Below are positions 44,569 through 52,759 of a DNA stretch of 64,000 nucleotides, piece after piece (positions within the stretch are counted from its first letter, which is position 1; the number at the start of each line of letters is the position of its first letter). The notes under the pieces were generated by a model, which was not told the origin of the DNA, did not search any database, and saw only the letters and a program-made list of their open reading frames with translations. A program made the translations under genes and the position numbers. Source of the stretch: a virus; the IMG/VR virus record IMGVR_UViG_3300042868_003731, positions 89,967-153,966 of that record; one strand, written 5' to 3'.

Positions 44569-45594
44569 ATGAAAAGAATATTAATCACTGGCGGAGCCGG
44601 TTTTATTGCCCACCACCTCGTATGTAAAGTGCTCAAAGAGACGGATTGGGAGGTAGTTACTCTAGATAGATTGGACTACAGTGGAAACTTGAATCGCCTC
44701 CACGACTCACTACAGGAGTTCGACGCCGAAACTCGTAAGAGAGTAAGCGTGGTATTTCACGACCTGAAGGCCGACATGAACCCACTCGTTCGTTCAGAAG
44801 TAGGATCCGTAGACTACATCGCTCACCTTGCAGCAGGGTCACATGTTGATCGTTCTATCGACTATCCGATGGAGTTCGTTCTTGATAATGTTGTCGGAAC
44901 GTGTAACATTCTCGAATTTGCAAGAGCGCAAAAGAGCAATCTTAAGAGGTTCATCTACTTCAGTACCGATGAAGTCTTTGGTCCTGCGCCGGATGGAATT
45001 AAGTATGGTGAAAACGATCGCTATAACTCTACGAATCCTTATAGCGCATCAAAAGCAGGCGGCGAAGAACTTGCTGTTGCGTATGAGAATACCTACGGCT
45101 TGCCGATCTATATCACTCATACTATGAACGTCTTTGGTCAGAGACAACACCCGGAGAAGTACATACCAATGTGCATCAAGAAAGCTCGTGATGGCGAGAA
45201 GATTACAATCCATAGCGATAGAACAAAGACGATCCCGGGATCACGTCACTACATCCACGCAGAAGATGTAGCAGATGCAGTTTTATTCTTACTAAATGGG
45301 AATTTTGATCTAAAGGAAGAATGGGGTGGAGCTAAGTGCCCCAAGTTTAACATCGTCGGCGCAGAAGAGATCGATAACTACGAACTTGCAAGGATCATCG
45401 CAGACGCGCAAGGTAAGGAACTCAACTACGAGTTTGTCGACTTTCACTCGAGTCGCCCAGGCCACGATCTTCGCTATGCCCTAGACGGAAACAAGATGAA
45501 GAGTCTTGGATGGGAACCAGCCACTTCAGTCCGCGAAAGAATTGCAGAAGTAGTAAAGTGGACTCTAGAGAACGAAAGATGGCTAAAGACATAA
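44569..45594 (+). CDS. rmlB: dTDP-glucose 4,6-dehydratase-like SDR enzyme
   Basis: 341 residues from the ATG at 44569 (AAGG upstream; the longer frame from 44428 overlaps the previous gene and hairpin). NAD-binding GGAGFI at the N-terminus; 'STDEVFG' with the catalytic Asp-Glu pair of RmlB; 'NPYSASKAGGEELA' with the YxxxK; and 'SRPGHDLRYALD' near the C-terminus. It should convert dTDP-glucose (or a similar NDP-sugar) to the 4-keto-6-deoxy form, the branch point to rhamnose and other deoxysugars. The following steps (RmlC, RmlD) are not in this window. The product could feed the glycosyltransferases at 48943-52759. Confidence 0.85.
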   Translation: MKRILITGGAGFIAHHLVCKVLKETDWEVVTLDRLDYSGNLNRLHDSLQEFDAETRKRVSVVFHDLKADMNPLVRSEVGSVDYIAHLAAGSHVDRSIDYPMEFVLDNVVGTCNILEFARAQKSNLKRFIYFSTDEVFGPAPDGIKYGENDRYNSTNPYSASKAGGEELAVAYENTYGLPIYITHTMNVFGQRQHPEKYIPMCIKKARDGEKITIHSDRTKTIPGSRHYIHAEDVADAVLFLLNGNFDLKEEWGGAKCPKFNIVGAEEIDNYELARIIADAQGKELNYEFVDFHSSRPGHDLRYALDGNKMKSLGWEPATSVRERIAEVVKWTLENERWLKT

Positions 45595-45599
45595 GTTGT

Positions 45600-45607
45600 G
45601 ATAAATA
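45600..45607 (+). promoter_or_regulatory. Possible late promoter variant GATAAATA
   Basis: One mismatch from TATAAATA, in the 45-nt gap between rmlB and the small fibre-type gene at 45640. The same variant occurs at 63917. Confidence 0.35.
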
Positions 45608-45639
45608 GATACAGCTAATAGTTCTAAAGGAGAGCGAAG

Positions 45640-45807
45640 ATGGCTGTTAAGATATCTGGAACAACCGTTATTGACGATAGCAGAAATATAACAAACATAC
45701 TCACGGCAACCTCAAACACTGCCGTGATTACTTATTTGCAGGACAGTTCAAATAGAACTCTAAAGATCCTTAATGCGGCAGGAACTGTAGTCTGGGGTTC
45801 TGTATAA
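45640..45807 (+). CDS. Small fibre-type virion protein
   Basis: 55 residues with AAAGGAGAG upstream, ending 1 nt before the next ATG. 'VKISGTTVIDDSRNITNIL' is a motif I associate with phage tail fibres. The second half ('NRTLKILNAAGTVVWGSV') looks like a short beta-hairpin. Probably a small structural or attachment protein co-expressed with the large repeat protein. Confidence 0.7.
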   Translation: MAVKISGTTVIDDSRNITNILTATSNTAVITYLQDSSNRTLKILNAAGTVVWGSV

Positions 45808-45808
45808 T

Positions 45809-48433
45809 ATGGCAAGACCAAATGTCCTTACCTATAAGGGCAGTGGCATATTACAGATCATAAACGACTCTGAGTTTGAAGCGATCGCTGAAGTTGTTCT
45901 TGAAAAGTTTGCTTCTGTTGACGGGCCCGGTAACATATACAACGCACAAGGTGCAAACACCGCTTATGTAGCAATAGGTGATTTCACTGATACACGATAT
46001 CAGGGAGCTATTGGAACTGGAGACGTTACACTTCTTTCTACAACATACACTCTTTATCAGGATAGAACGAGTAACTACGGATCTGTCACGAATCCACCAT
46101 TACATTGGAACGGAACTGATATTAAGATCGCGAACAATACAGAGCTCAACGATCTTGCCGATGCTATTATACAATATATGGTTATTGGAGATGGCCCAGG
46201 TGGTTACGTGTTAACAAGCGCCGCGCCGGCTGGAGGTACTTGGGTATCCATCGGAAGCATTAACAACGTTCAAGACACAGCAAATACTACTGTAACCACG
46301 TTATTTAAAAAGATATCGGGTACTACCACTCTTACACACAGTCCTCTTAAACATGTATCTGGCGGAACCATTCAGATCATGACTCAGGCCGAAATAGAAC
46401 AGCTAGTCGAAAAAGTAAGAGAAAGAATTATAACAACACAGATAGGTTACTATGCATTTCAGCTAGCTGCGCCAACGCCAGGGACTTGGGCTGAAATGGG
46501 TACTATCCTTGACACAAGACCTACGATATCTGCGCAAGATTATGTAGGCCCGATATATACTTCTGATGTGAATTATACCGGTATTATTCCTATAAGCTAT
46601 CTTGGCGGTTCGGACGTACCGTATGACACAGATTACATAGGAACATACGACACTGATTACGTTTCTTCTGTTATTGTTGGTTATGACGGTGTTGCACCGG
46701 CGGCATACACTACCACCTTTGAAGGGCCTAGTGGTATAAACTATCTAGGTCCGGGTTTTGCAACATACGATGGAGACTATCTTGGCGGGATTGTATACGA
46801 TGGAGTTGCGCCAACGAACTATGTCGGCGATTACATCGGTCCTATTTCTTATGTCGGCGTTACACCGGCTACTTACGTAGCAGATTATGTAGGACCAGCT
46901 ACGTACGTTGGTATCACTCCTATCACGTATGTGACTGGGTTTATTGGTCCAGTCACATACGTTGGACCTGCAGAGGTTACCTATGATAGTACTCGATTCG
47001 TGACAGTTAACTATCTTGGTCCGTTGGCGGACTCTATTAACTATGCAGGAACGACTCCGGCTTCATATCTAGGACCCTCTGCGCCAGTCACATATATTGG
47101 GCCTTTGGATGGAGTTCTATATGTATCTACGGATACGGACGGTGCTCCTTATGCATCTCAATCCGGAGTCCCAAACGTAAACTATCTTGGTCCTGGCCCG
47201 GCAAACTTTACAAACTATACGTTATTTCCTCTATACTTAGGTCCTAGCGCAGAACCTTTCTATCTAGGAGACATTACAACTGTTAACTACCTTGGCCCAG
47301 GAGGTCCTGCTGCGAACTACACTTCGTTAGTTGCTAACGTCACAAACTATCTTGGCCCGGGCACGGCGAATGCTATAAATTATGTTGGGCCAGGCGCAGC
47401 GAATTCTATAAACTATCTCGGGCCAGGGCCGGGCATCACGTACGTGAGAACCAAAACATTATCATACGTTGGCCCTGGCCCGGCGAATGCTACAAACTAC
47501 CTCGGCCCTGGTGCAGCTACAAGCTACCTCGGCCCTGGCGCGGATACCAACTACTTAGGCCCAGGAAACCAAGATTATCAAGGGTCGCAAAAACTAAACT
47601 TCGTAGATTATACTTCCATACCATCAATTAACTACGTAGGTCCTGCGACTCCGGATGCCATAAACTACGAGTCAGACAACGCAATAAATTATCTTGGATC
47701 TGGTGCACCAGTTAACTATCTCGGTGCCGGGCCTGATGTTAGTTACTTGGGCCCTCTTGACGGCCCTACATATATCGGTCCAGGAACTACTCCAGACGGA
47801 GCCGGATATATTGGTATACCGGAAGTATTATATACTGCGCTCATTGCTGCAGATTATCTCGGAACAAACCCAGATGGAGCGGTTTATGATACGGTTATAG
47901 CCTATCTTGGCAACTACGCTGGATTAACTCCAGATGCTGGCAGTTATATATTATCTGTTACATACGAGAGTGAATACGCCGGTGTGACTCCCGCAAGCTA
48001 CGTTGGAGTGTTAACATACGATATAGATTACTTAGGAGTGACGGCGGCAAACTATGACAACACAGTTGCTTATCTAGGAGACTACGTTGGTATTGGACCG
48101 GTGTCGTATATAAGTGAAACTACATATCTAGGACAATTTGTAGGATTTGCTCCAGTGTTTTATGTTGGGACCCTGTCATATATTACCGATTACATAGGAG
48201 TCACAGGTGGGGTCTTCTCTAGTCCTTTACCATCCAGCTATACTAGCTCTTATGATGGTCCTGCATATACTACAACATACATTGCAGCCGTCCCGGATAC
48301 GGTAAATTATGACTCTACAGTACCAAACGATTATGCTGGAGCTGTAGACTATCAGAGTACATATGCAGGATCGATAATAAATAATAATAGCTCAGTAATC
48401 TCTACGAAAACTCTTTGGAGAAGGATTCTTTAA
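45809..48433 (+). CDS. Tyr-Gly-Pro repeat fibre protein
   Basis: 874 residues. The first ~235 contain two or three similar attachment units (e.g. 'GSGILQIINDSEFEAIAEVV' and 'GGTIQIMTQAEIEQLVEKV', each followed by a G-x-W/Y segment). Residues about 245-850 are built almost wholly of short tyrosine-rich repeats: NYLGPG, TYVGPA, DYIGPI, SYVGVTP, roughly every 8-14 residues. Composition (Tyr, Gly, Pro, Asn, Thr, few charges) suggests an extended beta or turn-rich fibre. I do not recognise a described fold. It sits in the fibre region with a likely receptor or adhesion role. Confidence 0.75.
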   Translation: MARPNVLTYKGSGILQIINDSEFEAIAEVVLEKFASVDGPGNIYNAQGANTAYVAIGDFTDTRYQGAIGTGDVTLLSTTYTLYQDRTSNYGSVTNPPLHWNGTDIKIANNTELNDLADAIIQYMVIGDGPGGYVLTSAAPAGGTWVSIGSINNVQDTANTTVTTLFKKISGTTTLTHSPLKHVSGGTIQIMTQAEIEQLVEKVRERIITTQIGYYAFQLAAPTPGTWAEMGTILDTRPTISAQDYVGPIYTSDVNYTGIIPISYLGGSDVPYDTDYIGTYDTDYVSSVIVGYDGVAPAAYTTTFEGPSGINYLGPGFATYDGDYLGGIVYDGVAPTNYVGDYIGPISYVGVTPATYVADYVGPATYVGITPITYVTGFIGPVTYVGPAEVTYDSTRFVTVNYLGPLADSINYAGTTPASYLGPSAPVTYIGPLDGVLYVSTDTDGAPYASQSGVPNVNYLGPGPANFTNYTLFPLYLGPSAEPFYLGDITTVNYLGPGGPAANYTSLVANVTNYLGPGTANAINYVGPGAANSINYLGPGPGITYVRTKTLSYVGPGPANATNYLGPGAATSYLGPGADTNYLGPGNQDYQGSQKLNFVDYTSIPSINYVGPATPDAINYESDNAINYLGSGAPVNYLGAGPDVSYLGPLDGPTYIGPGTTPDGAGYIGIPEVLYTALIAADYLGTNPDGAVYDTVIAYLGNYAGLTPDAGSYILSVTYESEYAGVTPASYVGVLTYDIDYLGVTAANYDNTVAYLGDYVGIGPVSYISETTYLGQFVGFAPVFYVGTLSYITDYIGVTGGVFSSPLPSSYTSSYDGPAYTTTYIAAVPDTVNYDSTVPNDYAGAVDYQSTYAGSIINNNSSVISTKTLWRRIL
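46540..48350 (+). repeat. Coding repeats for the Tyr-Leu/Val-Gly-Pro motif
   Basis: Degenerate units of the AACTATCTTGGTCCTGG type. The densest part is 47160-47580, where NYLGPG and variants recur about every 10-15 codons. Confidence 0.8.
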
Positions 48434-48436
48434 ATT

Positions 48437-48928
48437 ATGGTTGAAAAAATACTAAACCCTGAATATGTAGACTTGGAAAAGACGAGAGTAAGATTTAAGA
48501 TAATACGTGAAGATGGAATCGAAAGCGTTGCTGAACTTACTGTTCCGAATAATAAAAGAAAAGGCGTGAATAAGTATTGGGATCGAATCGTTGATGAATT
48601 TGATATCGAAGAAATGCGTCAGAAAAGAAACCGCATCGAAGCGGAACAGAGAAATCATAAAAAGCACGCCGACGAAAAGAGAAGGACTCAAGAGAAAGTC
48701 ATAGAGCTTAAGACTCTTTTCAACGAAAAAACAAAAGTCCTAGAACTTCCATTTATTCGTGACGCAGGAACAGATATAAAATCTGCAATACGAAGAGCGC
48801 CAACGAAAGCTGTATTAGACTTTATTGTTACAGATATCACGAGAAAGTTTATGGAAAATCAGGGTATGGACTACAACGATTATCTAGACTACCTAGATGA
48901 TCTCGAGGAAGAAGCCGAAACAACTTGA
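48437..48928 (+). CDS. Charged helical protein, function unknown
   Basis: 163 residues. Start region is strand-like ('TRVRFKIIREDGIESVAELTVP'), then a highly charged helix ('EEMRQKRNRIEAEQRNHKKHADEKRRTQEKVIELK') likely to be coiled coil, then a second helical part with an acidic end. It follows the repeat fibre by 3 nt, so it may be its assembly helper. No family recognised. Confidence 0.6.
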   Translation: MVEKILNPEYVDLEKTRVRFKIIREDGIESVAELTVPNNKRKGVNKYWDRIVDEFDIEEMRQKRNRIEAEQRNHKKHADEKRRTQEKVIELKTLFNEKTKVLELPFIRDAGTDIKSAIRRAPTKAVLDFIVTDITRKFMENQGMDYNDYLDYLDDLEEEAETT

Positions 48929-48942
48929 AATGAGATTGATTT

Positions 48943-49770
48943 ATGAATGATGTAGAAAAAAGTGAAAATGGTTTCATATACGTTGCTTCAAAAGAAAAAC
49001 TATTCTATGAACTCGCCATGCTGTCCGGAGAGTCTCTTCGAACAATGCATAGAAACGCTCACATAACTCTCTTTACTCACGAAGCTTGGGTTGACGATAG
49101 AGCAAGAGAGATTTTTAATAACGTGATCACCGGCATTCCGGTTCACGAGCGAGCAAAGATGTGGTGTATGGCAAGGACTCCATACGAGAATACATTCTAC
49201 AACGACGTAGACTCGCAGATCGTAAGCAGTAAGATAAAGAACGTATTCGACGAGATTAAAGACTGCGACATGTTCTTCACAGAGAGTTACTGGTATACAA
49301 CCGGTAACTATAAGTGGTCTTTCTTTGATAAGGAACAAAAGATACCAGTAAAGTATCATGGTGCGGTCTGCGGTTACAGAAAGACAGACCTAACGATAGA
49401 TTTTATGCAGACGTGGTTCGATGAATATCTAAAACAAAGAACCGAACCGTGGACATACGACTTCGCTTGGCCCGATTGGAAAATATTTGATATGTTTACT
49501 CTTTGGAGACTAACTTCCGGCAGATGGAAAGAGTTTGAACGATTTAACAACTTAAATATAAAGATAGGCCCAAAGGTGTACAACGCTACGATACACGATG
49601 GAAAGGATCTATACGATGGAAAACGTCCGATCGTATATCAGATAGATAAGGTATCCATGAGATCTAAGGATATGACACATTTTTATGAAAGACTACAGAA
49701 GGGATTGAATGATGAAAGAAGTTTGCCTAAAAAGTCAAAGACTGACGAAAATTCTATCTGGTATAACTGA
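48943..49770 (+). CDS. GT-A type glycosyltransferase (DxD)
   Basis: 275 residues. 'TFYNDVDSQIVS' gives a DVD metal motif after a strand. The preceding 'HITLFTHEAWVDDRAREIFNNV' and later 'VCGYRKTDLTIDFMQTWFDEYL' fit nucleotide-diphospho-sugar transferases of the GT-A fold that act on surface or protein acceptors. No membrane helix. It opens the modification cassette and overlaps the next gene by 62 nt. Confidence 0.6.
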   Translation: MNDVEKSENGFIYVASKEKLFYELAMLSGESLRTMHRNAHITLFTHEAWVDDRAREIFNNVITGIPVHERAKMWCMARTPYENTFYNDVDSQIVSSKIKNVFDEIKDCDMFFTESYWYTTGNYKWSFFDKEQKIPVKYHGAVCGYRKTDLTIDFMQTWFDEYLKQRTEPWTYDFAWPDWKIFDMFTLWRLTSGRWKEFERFNNLNIKIGPKVYNATIHDGKDLYDGKRPIVYQIDKVSMRSKDMTHFYERLQKGLNDERSLPKKSKTDENSIWYN

Positions 49771-50428
49771 AGATGTCTTTAAAGAAGAAAATATAAAAAG
49801 ACTATCTGAAGAAGCTAGACGTAAAGAAAAAAAAGATAATCTAATTACAGATTTACATTCTGTAGACGATGCATATTTTAGAAAAGCATTAAAGTACCCA
49901 TTAAAAGATTTTGCGTATCCTAGAGCTGCGTTAGGTATAGGAACCATAAGTACTGACATTGATAAAAGTAGTTTCTTTCACGAATTAGTGGCAAAAAAGT
50001 TAATGCGTCTTCAGAACACCGTTGGGTCTGCACAAAACGCGCTATGTATGTTGTATCCTGACGACGGTTACATCGGGTGGCATCATAACGGTAACGCTCC
50101 AGGATATAATGTATTGTTCTCATATAGCCAGGACGGCGATGGGCACTTTAAGTACTACGATAAAGAAAAAGACGAAGTAGTGTATATGTATGACAAGCCA
50201 GGTTGGAACGTTAAGTGCGGATACTATCCTTCAGAAGTCAAGGAACCGAATAGAGTGTACTGGCATGCAGCTTCAACTAAGAAAGCCAGATTGTCGATCG
50301 CCTTTGTTATACACAATAGAGACATGTGGGTTAATATGGTGGAGTACATTACAGATAGCGATTACGATAAGCATGCTATAGAATCTCAAGGACCACTTAA
50401 AGATCTTAAATCAAATGGATATATTTAA
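49709..50428 (+). CDS. 2OG-Fe(II) oxygenase-like protein
   Basis: 239 residues. The jelly-roll core is visible as 'GYIGWHHNGNAPGYNVLFSYSQDGDGHFKYYD' and 'NRVYWHAASTKKARLSIAFVIHN', with distal His186 and Arg194 for the third iron ligand and 2-oxoglutarate. The first site reads His125-x-Asn127 where the family usually has H-x-D, so the metal site is atypical and may be altered or inactive. Related oxygenases occur in marine T4-like phages. Substrate unknown. It lies between glycosyltransferases, so hydroxylation of a fibre or glycan is plausible. Confidence 0.65.
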   Translation: MMKEVCLKSQRLTKILSGITEDVFKEENIKRLSEEARRKEKKDNLITDLHSVDDAYFRKALKYPLKDFAYPRAALGIGTISTDIDKSSFFHELVAKKLMRLQNTVGSAQNALCMLYPDDGYIGWHHNGNAPGYNVLFSYSQDGDGHFKYYDKEKDEVVYMYDKPGWNVKCGYYPSEVKEPNRVYWHAASTKKARLSIAFVIHNRDMWVNMVEYITDSDYDKHAIESQGPLKDLKSNGYI

Positions 50429-51068
50429 AAACATATCATGTTTTATGATAGTGATAGAGAACGACGAAAGGTCTGAGTACTATCACGATTATTGCAAGCC
50501 GAGTTGGGAAAGTGTAGGGATCACAGTCAATCGCTTTAACGCGATAACACCAAAGACGTTACACAGACAGAAAGACCTAAAGTTCGCAAAATACTCTACT
50601 TCTCCTAAGTATGTAGTAAGAGGATTGAAGGTTGAGATAACCGAAACAGAACGTGCATGCTTCTACAGTCATTTTCGTCTCTGGCAAGAATCAGTCTTTA
50701 CGAACAAACCTATTCTAATACTCGAACACGACTGCATATTACAAGATCCTTCAAAACTTTGGTGTAACAATCTTTACGGAATTACATTCTACGATCGCGC
50801 TGCAATGGGTAGCTATATCATTCAGCCCTGGTTCGCAAAGGATCTAATAGAGCATATGTATGGAGTAGAGATAAGTAATGGACCGTACTCTCATATAGAA
50901 AAGTTTGCCTTTCAAAATAATAGAATGAAAGAGTTAGTCAATGTTAAACATGATCTCTTTATTCCAGCTTCAGACCAGGTAATGTCAATGAAGTATGGCG
51001 GAACGATAGATCACTATTCAAACGACAAAGACGAATATAAGAAACATAATTTTGTAATGATACCATAA
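50415..51068 (+). CDS. GT25-like glycosyltransferase
   Basis: 217 residues. 'ITETERACFYSHFRLWQESVFTNKPILILEHDCILQDP' matches the GT25 pattern (E-x-G-C-x-x-S-H-x-x-L-W, then I-L-E-D-D), with EHD in place of EDD. The opening 'ISCFMIVIENDERSEYYHDY' is like the family start. GT25 includes bacterial LPS galactosyltransferases and animal procollagen galactosyltransferases. It overlaps the oxygenase gene by 14 nt. The link to collagen-like fibres is suggestive but inferred. Confidence 0.65.
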   Translation: MDIFKNISCFMIVIENDERSEYYHDYCKPSWESVGITVNRFNAITPKTLHRQKDLKFAKYSTSPKYVVRGLKVEITETERACFYSHFRLWQESVFTNKPILILEHDCILQDPSKLWCNNLYGITFYDRAAMGSYIIQPWFAKDLIEHMYGVEISNGPYSHIEKFAFQNNRMKELVNVKHDLFIPASDQVMSMKYGGTIDHYSNDKDEYKKHNFVMIP

Positions 51069-51078
51069 GGTTGATAGA

Positions 51079-52071
51079 ATGAATGATTATTCAATACCGC
51101 TCAATATAGACAGAGCCGTCATAGAGATCAACGGGGGCTGCAACTATACCTGTCAGATGTGTCCTCAGACGAATGCTGACGGTACGCATGGTGGACGAGG
51201 TAAGGACTGGCTCAAGAAGATGTCTCTCGAAGATTTTGAGAGAGCAGTTGCCGAGTGTGCAGAAGCAGGTCTTAATGTTGTGAACCTTGAAGGATCTGGC
51301 GAGCCGACTCTAAATCGTAATCTTCCGGAATACATTGCTATCGTAAAAAAGTACGGAGCGAAAGCTTTCATATACACAAACGGTTATAACCTTCGAGGCG
51401 ACTTCATGAAGGAATGTGTCGATGCTGGGTTAGATCTTGCCAGGTTCTCGATCATTGGCTACAATCAAGCGATGTATAGAAAGTGGATGAATCGATACGC
51501 TTTTGATACGGTTAAGCAAAACGCAATTGACATGAAGAACTACATCAAGGAAAGGAATTCTAATTGCATCGTAGCATCCTATCACCTTATACTCGATAAC
51601 GATCAGGAAGAATACGAAGTCTCTGAATACAGAAAGAACTTTATTGACGTAGTAGGATCGCACGCAGAGATATGGAAGATGCATAACTGGTCGGGAGTAT
51701 ACGATCCAACATATAAGAGAAAGGGAGAGAAGAGAACCTGTGGGCGTCCATTCTCACCCGATATCACTATACGTGCTGGTGGAAGCAACGGTACCAAGTT
51801 ATCTGTAGCACCGTGCTGTCAAGTGCTTGGAAGAGATGCAGAAGCAGATTTAGGATCGTTAGAGAATAAGTCTGTCGAAGAAGTATGGAATGGTGATAGA
51901 TATAAGTGGTTGCGACAGATGCATACCGAAAAAAGATTCGACGAGGTTTCTTTTTGCAAGGACTGTGATTTCTTGTATGAGGATAACGAAGTACTTGTGT
52001 GGAAGAACAACGACCTAGTAGACATTAATAAGATGAAAGGGACAAAGTTCGACCTTGGAGACTTTAAGTAA
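51079..52071 (+). CDS. Radical SAM enzyme with SPASM-type C-terminus
   Basis: 330 residues. CNYTCQMC gives the CxxxCxxC cluster (Cys21, Cys25, Cys28). 'NLEGSGEPTLNRNLPEYI' is the conserved G-x-G-E-P SAM-binding strand. The C-terminal Cys-rich part ('TCGRPFSP', 'VAPCCQVLGRDAEADLGSL', 'SVEEVWNGDRYKWLRQMHTEKRFDEVSFCKDCDFLY') is a SPASM-type domain binding auxiliary clusters. Such enzymes modify peptides, sugars or alcohols by radical chemistry. No short precursor peptide gene is obvious beside it. It overlaps the convergent glycosyltransferase by 8 nt. Confidence 0.85.
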   Translation: MNDYSIPLNIDRAVIEINGGCNYTCQMCPQTNADGTHGGRGKDWLKKMSLEDFERAVAECAEAGLNVVNLEGSGEPTLNRNLPEYIAIVKKYGAKAFIYTNGYNLRGDFMKECVDAGLDLARFSIIGYNQAMYRKWMNRYAFDTVKQNAIDMKNYIKERNSNCIVASYHLILDNDQEEYEVSEYRKNFIDVVGSHAEIWKMHNWSGVYDPTYKRKGEKRTCGRPFSPDITIRAGGSNGTKLSVAPCCQVLGRDAEADLGSLENKSVEEVWNGDRYKWLRQMHTEKRFDEVSFCKDCDFLYEDNEVLVWKNNDLVDINKMKGTKFDLGDFK

Positions 52072-52759
52072 GTCTTTCCCATTCAAATGTAATTATCTTT
52101 TTATTTGGATCCGGCTTTTTCATTCTTTGCATTACGACATCGTAGTCTTTTTTACTTGGATTCGTTAAATCATTTTCAGAACGTATCTCTTTATTGTCCA
52201 ATCTTAAGGATGCAGATCTTAAGAGTAATATATTAATGTCGTGTAGAAGTTTCTCATCGCCAAAAAACTTCAGTTGCTCAAAGAATTGACGATCTCCGTT
52301 TCTATAACCTATCCATTCCTCATCGTATCCACCGGCACTAAAGAAGTGAGTCTTACTTATTAAATAATCGTTAACAGACTCGTGCACATTCTTTCCTATG
52401 TTGAAAGAATGCGCCACAAATCTATACAGACGATTCCCTTTTAGTGTTTTTCTTTTTATCTGTTCTATAGAATATGCTGGGTCTTCTAACTTTCGATCAG
52501 AATCCAAGAGTATCACAAACTCGTTTGATGACTCTTTCATTATAAGATTTCTGCACCCGTGAGAATTAAACCCATAGTCCTTTTTGACACGATACAATTT
52601 TAGTTTTTCTGACGGTTGAACATAATTCAATATGTGATAAATATCAGAGGATCCATCGTCTACAATGACTAATTCGTCAACGTGTTCCAGATGGTGATCA
52701 ATAAAATTTACTATGTTTTCGGGATTGTTGTAATAAGTAGTCCCTAGGGAGATCTTCAT
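52064..52759 (-). CDS. GT2-family glycosyltransferase on the opposite strand
   Basis: 231 residues. 'ISLGTTYYNNPENIVNFIDHHL', 'ELVIVDDGSSD' and 'VILLDSDRKLEDP' (DxD) are GT2 hallmarks. 'AGGYDEEWIGYRNGDRQFFEQLKFFG' is the ED-containing acceptor loop. It is the only minus-strand gene to the right of 16.3 kb. Its start codon overlaps that of the divergent oxygenase (CATG at 52757-52760), and its end overlaps the radical SAM gene. No separate promoter is seen in the coding overlap. Confidence 0.78.
   Translation of the reverse strand: MKISLGTTYYNNPENIVNFIDHHLEHVDELVIVDDGSSDIYHILNYVQPSEKLKLYRVKKDYGFNSHGCRNLIMKESSNEFVILLDSDRKLEDPAYSIEQIKRKTLKGNRLYRFVAHSFNIGKNVHESVNDYLISKTHFFSAGGYDEEWIGYRNGDRQFFEQLKFFGDEKLLHDINILLLRSASLRLDNKEIRSENDLTNPSKKDYDVVMQRMKKPDPNKKIITFEWERLT

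Noticed and set aside
49709-50428. TET/JBP-type base oxygenase completing a 5-hydroxymethylcytosine pathway
   Set aside because: No TET-specific motif recognisable, the Asp ligand is missing, and the gene is 43 kb from the methyltransferase among fibre genes.
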